Positions 10,673-11,552 of a stretch of DNA of 11,552 nucleotides are shown here, piece after piece. The stretch's first letter is position 1; the number at the start of each line of letters is the position of its first letter. The position numbers were made by a program, and so were the translations under genes. Source of the stretch: Bacillota bacterium (lineage in GTDB: Bacteria; Bacillota; Clostridia; Christensenellales; Aristaeellaceae); the NCBI GenBank assembly GCA_023391725.1, contig JAEWAH010000215.1, positions 1 to 11,552 on the forward strand, written 5' to 3'. Below the pieces are notes generated by a model. That model was not told the DNA's origin. It saw nothing but the letters and a program-made list of their open reading frames with translations, and searched no databases.

Positions 10673-11552
10673 GTCCCAAATTCCTCCGTTATTTTGAGCA
10701 GCAGTTCTTCCACAACCGCCTGCCAGCTGACCTGGCTCGCTTTCAACCGCCTTGCGGCAAAGACCGCCTCCATCATCCTTTGCAGGGACTGGATGGGGGC
10801 CGTTTCCCCCGCACGGCGCCAACGAGGCGGAAAATCATCAAGTGCCTGAGTGCCGTATTGCTTCAACCGTACCAACAGCACCATCCGCAGAAGGTTTTCC
10901 AAAGTGCCCAGAAAATTCTCCGCCTGATCTTTTTCATCCTTCATGGCACTGCTGATGGGAAAGACATCCCCGGGCCCCTGCATGGAAAAAACCGTATTGA
11001 GAATGTTTGTTCTTATTTCTCCGTACCTTGGTTCCTTCCACATTTGAAGCGCCAGGCCGATGCTGCCACCGCTTAAGAGCGCAAGCTCCTGGGTCCGCTC
11101 TGCGGGTACGCCGCTTTCCAGCAGTAGGGGCTTCATTTCCTCCTGCGTCCAGGGAGGGACGGGCTTTACCCGGCACCTGGATACGATGGTGGGCAGCAGT
11201 GCAGAAACATCCTCTGCTATCAAAAAAAAGACTGTTTCCCCCACCGGTTCTTCCAATGTTTTCAGCAGGCAGTTTTGCGCCTGAGCCGTCATCTTTTCTG
11301 CTCGCTCGATGAGGATGGCACGCCGCCCGCCTTCATAGGTATGCTCACCAGTCAGGCGCACTGCCTCACGAATGAGGTCCACGCCAATGGTTTTTTCGCC
11401 TGGGATGCGCAGCACATCCGGGTGCGTGCCATCCAGAAATCTGACACATTGCGGGCAGGCACCGCAGGGCCTTTGTTCACCCATGCAAAGGGTGGCTCGT
11501 GCGCACAGATTCGCCAGCGTTTTTTTTCCGACGCCCCGGGGCCCGGTAAACA
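10660..11552 (-). CDS. holB: DNA polymerase III delta-prime subunit, 5' end outside window
   Basis: This is a clamp-loader subunit that helps place the sliding clamp on DNA during replication. 296 residues are visible and the frame is open to the window edge, so about 15-35 N-terminal residues are missing. The visible part begins FTGPRGVGKKT, a P-loop-like segment with Lys where Ser/Thr is usual, as in other Gram-positive delta-prime proteins, so ATPase activity is doubtful. Four cysteines (visible residues 22, 29, 32 and 35, with CGACPQC) form the zinc module of the family. AEKMTAQAQNCLLKTLEEP and TIVSRC are the expected AAA+ blocks, and a helical C-terminal collar follows. An internal ATG at 11484 is not the start, since the P-loop lies upstream of it. 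holB next to ricT is the conserved Bacillota arrangement. Confidence 0.94.
   Translation of the reverse strand, partial: FTGPRGVGKKTLANLCARATLCMGEQRPCGACPQCVRFLDGTHPDVLRIPGEKTIGVDLIREAVRLTGEHTYEGGRRAILIERAEKMTAQAQNCLLKTLEEPVGETVFFLIAEDVSALLPTIVSRCRVKPVPPWTQEEMKPLLLESGVPAERTQELALLSGGSIGLALQMWKEPRYGEIRTNILNTVFSMQGPGDVFPISSAMKDEKDQAENFLGTLENLLRMVLLVRLKQYGTQALDDFPPRWRRAGETAPIQSLQRMMEAVFAARRLKASQVSWQAVVEELLLKITEEFGTWQQ

Noticed and set aside
10673..10822. 50-residue upstream extension of RicT
   Set aside because: It reads over the end of holB in another frame, while the family N-terminus MATVIGVRF begins at 10672 with a proper ribosome binding site.

Overview
The window looks like a chromosomal segment of a Gram-positive Bacillota, most likely a moderately GC-rich member of class Clostridia. 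The support is: strong GGAGG-type ribosome binding sites before nearly every gene; a holB-ricT-trmN6 gene set as in the Bacillus/Clostridium holB-yaaT-yabB neighbourhood; a clostridial-type dCTP deaminase; a SpoIID/LytB-type secreted wall protein with Thr-Pro linkers; and a DUF6062 protein. I see no rRNA, tRNA, CRISPR array, insertion sequence, phage or plasmid gene.

Layout from left to right. (1) A plus-strand gene for a DUF6062-like, cysteine-rich protein (88-879), with a probable promoter just upstream. (2) A convergent minus-strand pair, comEB (dCMP deaminase) followed by dcd (dCTP deaminase). It is driven by a perfect-consensus sigma-A promoter (TTGACA, 17 bp, TATAAT) in a divergent region. 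Both enzymes feed deoxyuridine nucleotides into thymidylate synthesis. (3) A plus-strand MOP-superfamily (SpoVB-like) lipid or oligosaccharide flippase. Its end overlaps the end of (4), a convergent minus-strand series running from the right edge: holB (5' end outside the window), ricT, a 56-residue 2[4Fe-4S] ferredoxin, a very large secreted SpoIID/LytB protein with ten bacterial SH3 domains, trmN6 and a YdcF-family gene.

The minus-strand series is not one transcript. holB and ricT overlap by 13 bp. The ferredoxin has its own promoter and a strong intrinsic terminator. The wall protein then starts from a separate extended -10 promoter with a leader of about 120 nt. trmN6 follows within 2 bp, using a ribosome binding site lodged in the last codons of the wall-protein gene, and ydcF follows after 33 bp.

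The most notable element is the 1338-residue wall protein. It joins a peptidoglycan-acting SpoIID domain with intact hallmark motifs to ten SH3b repeats separated by Thr-Pro microsatellite-like linkers, and together with the ferredoxin gene it sits inside an otherwise conserved housekeeping cluster. Nothing here proves a wholly new system. The best candidates for a second look are this protein, the ferredoxin beside ricT, the acidic tail of RicT, and the twofold Cys/His pattern in the DUF6062 protein.
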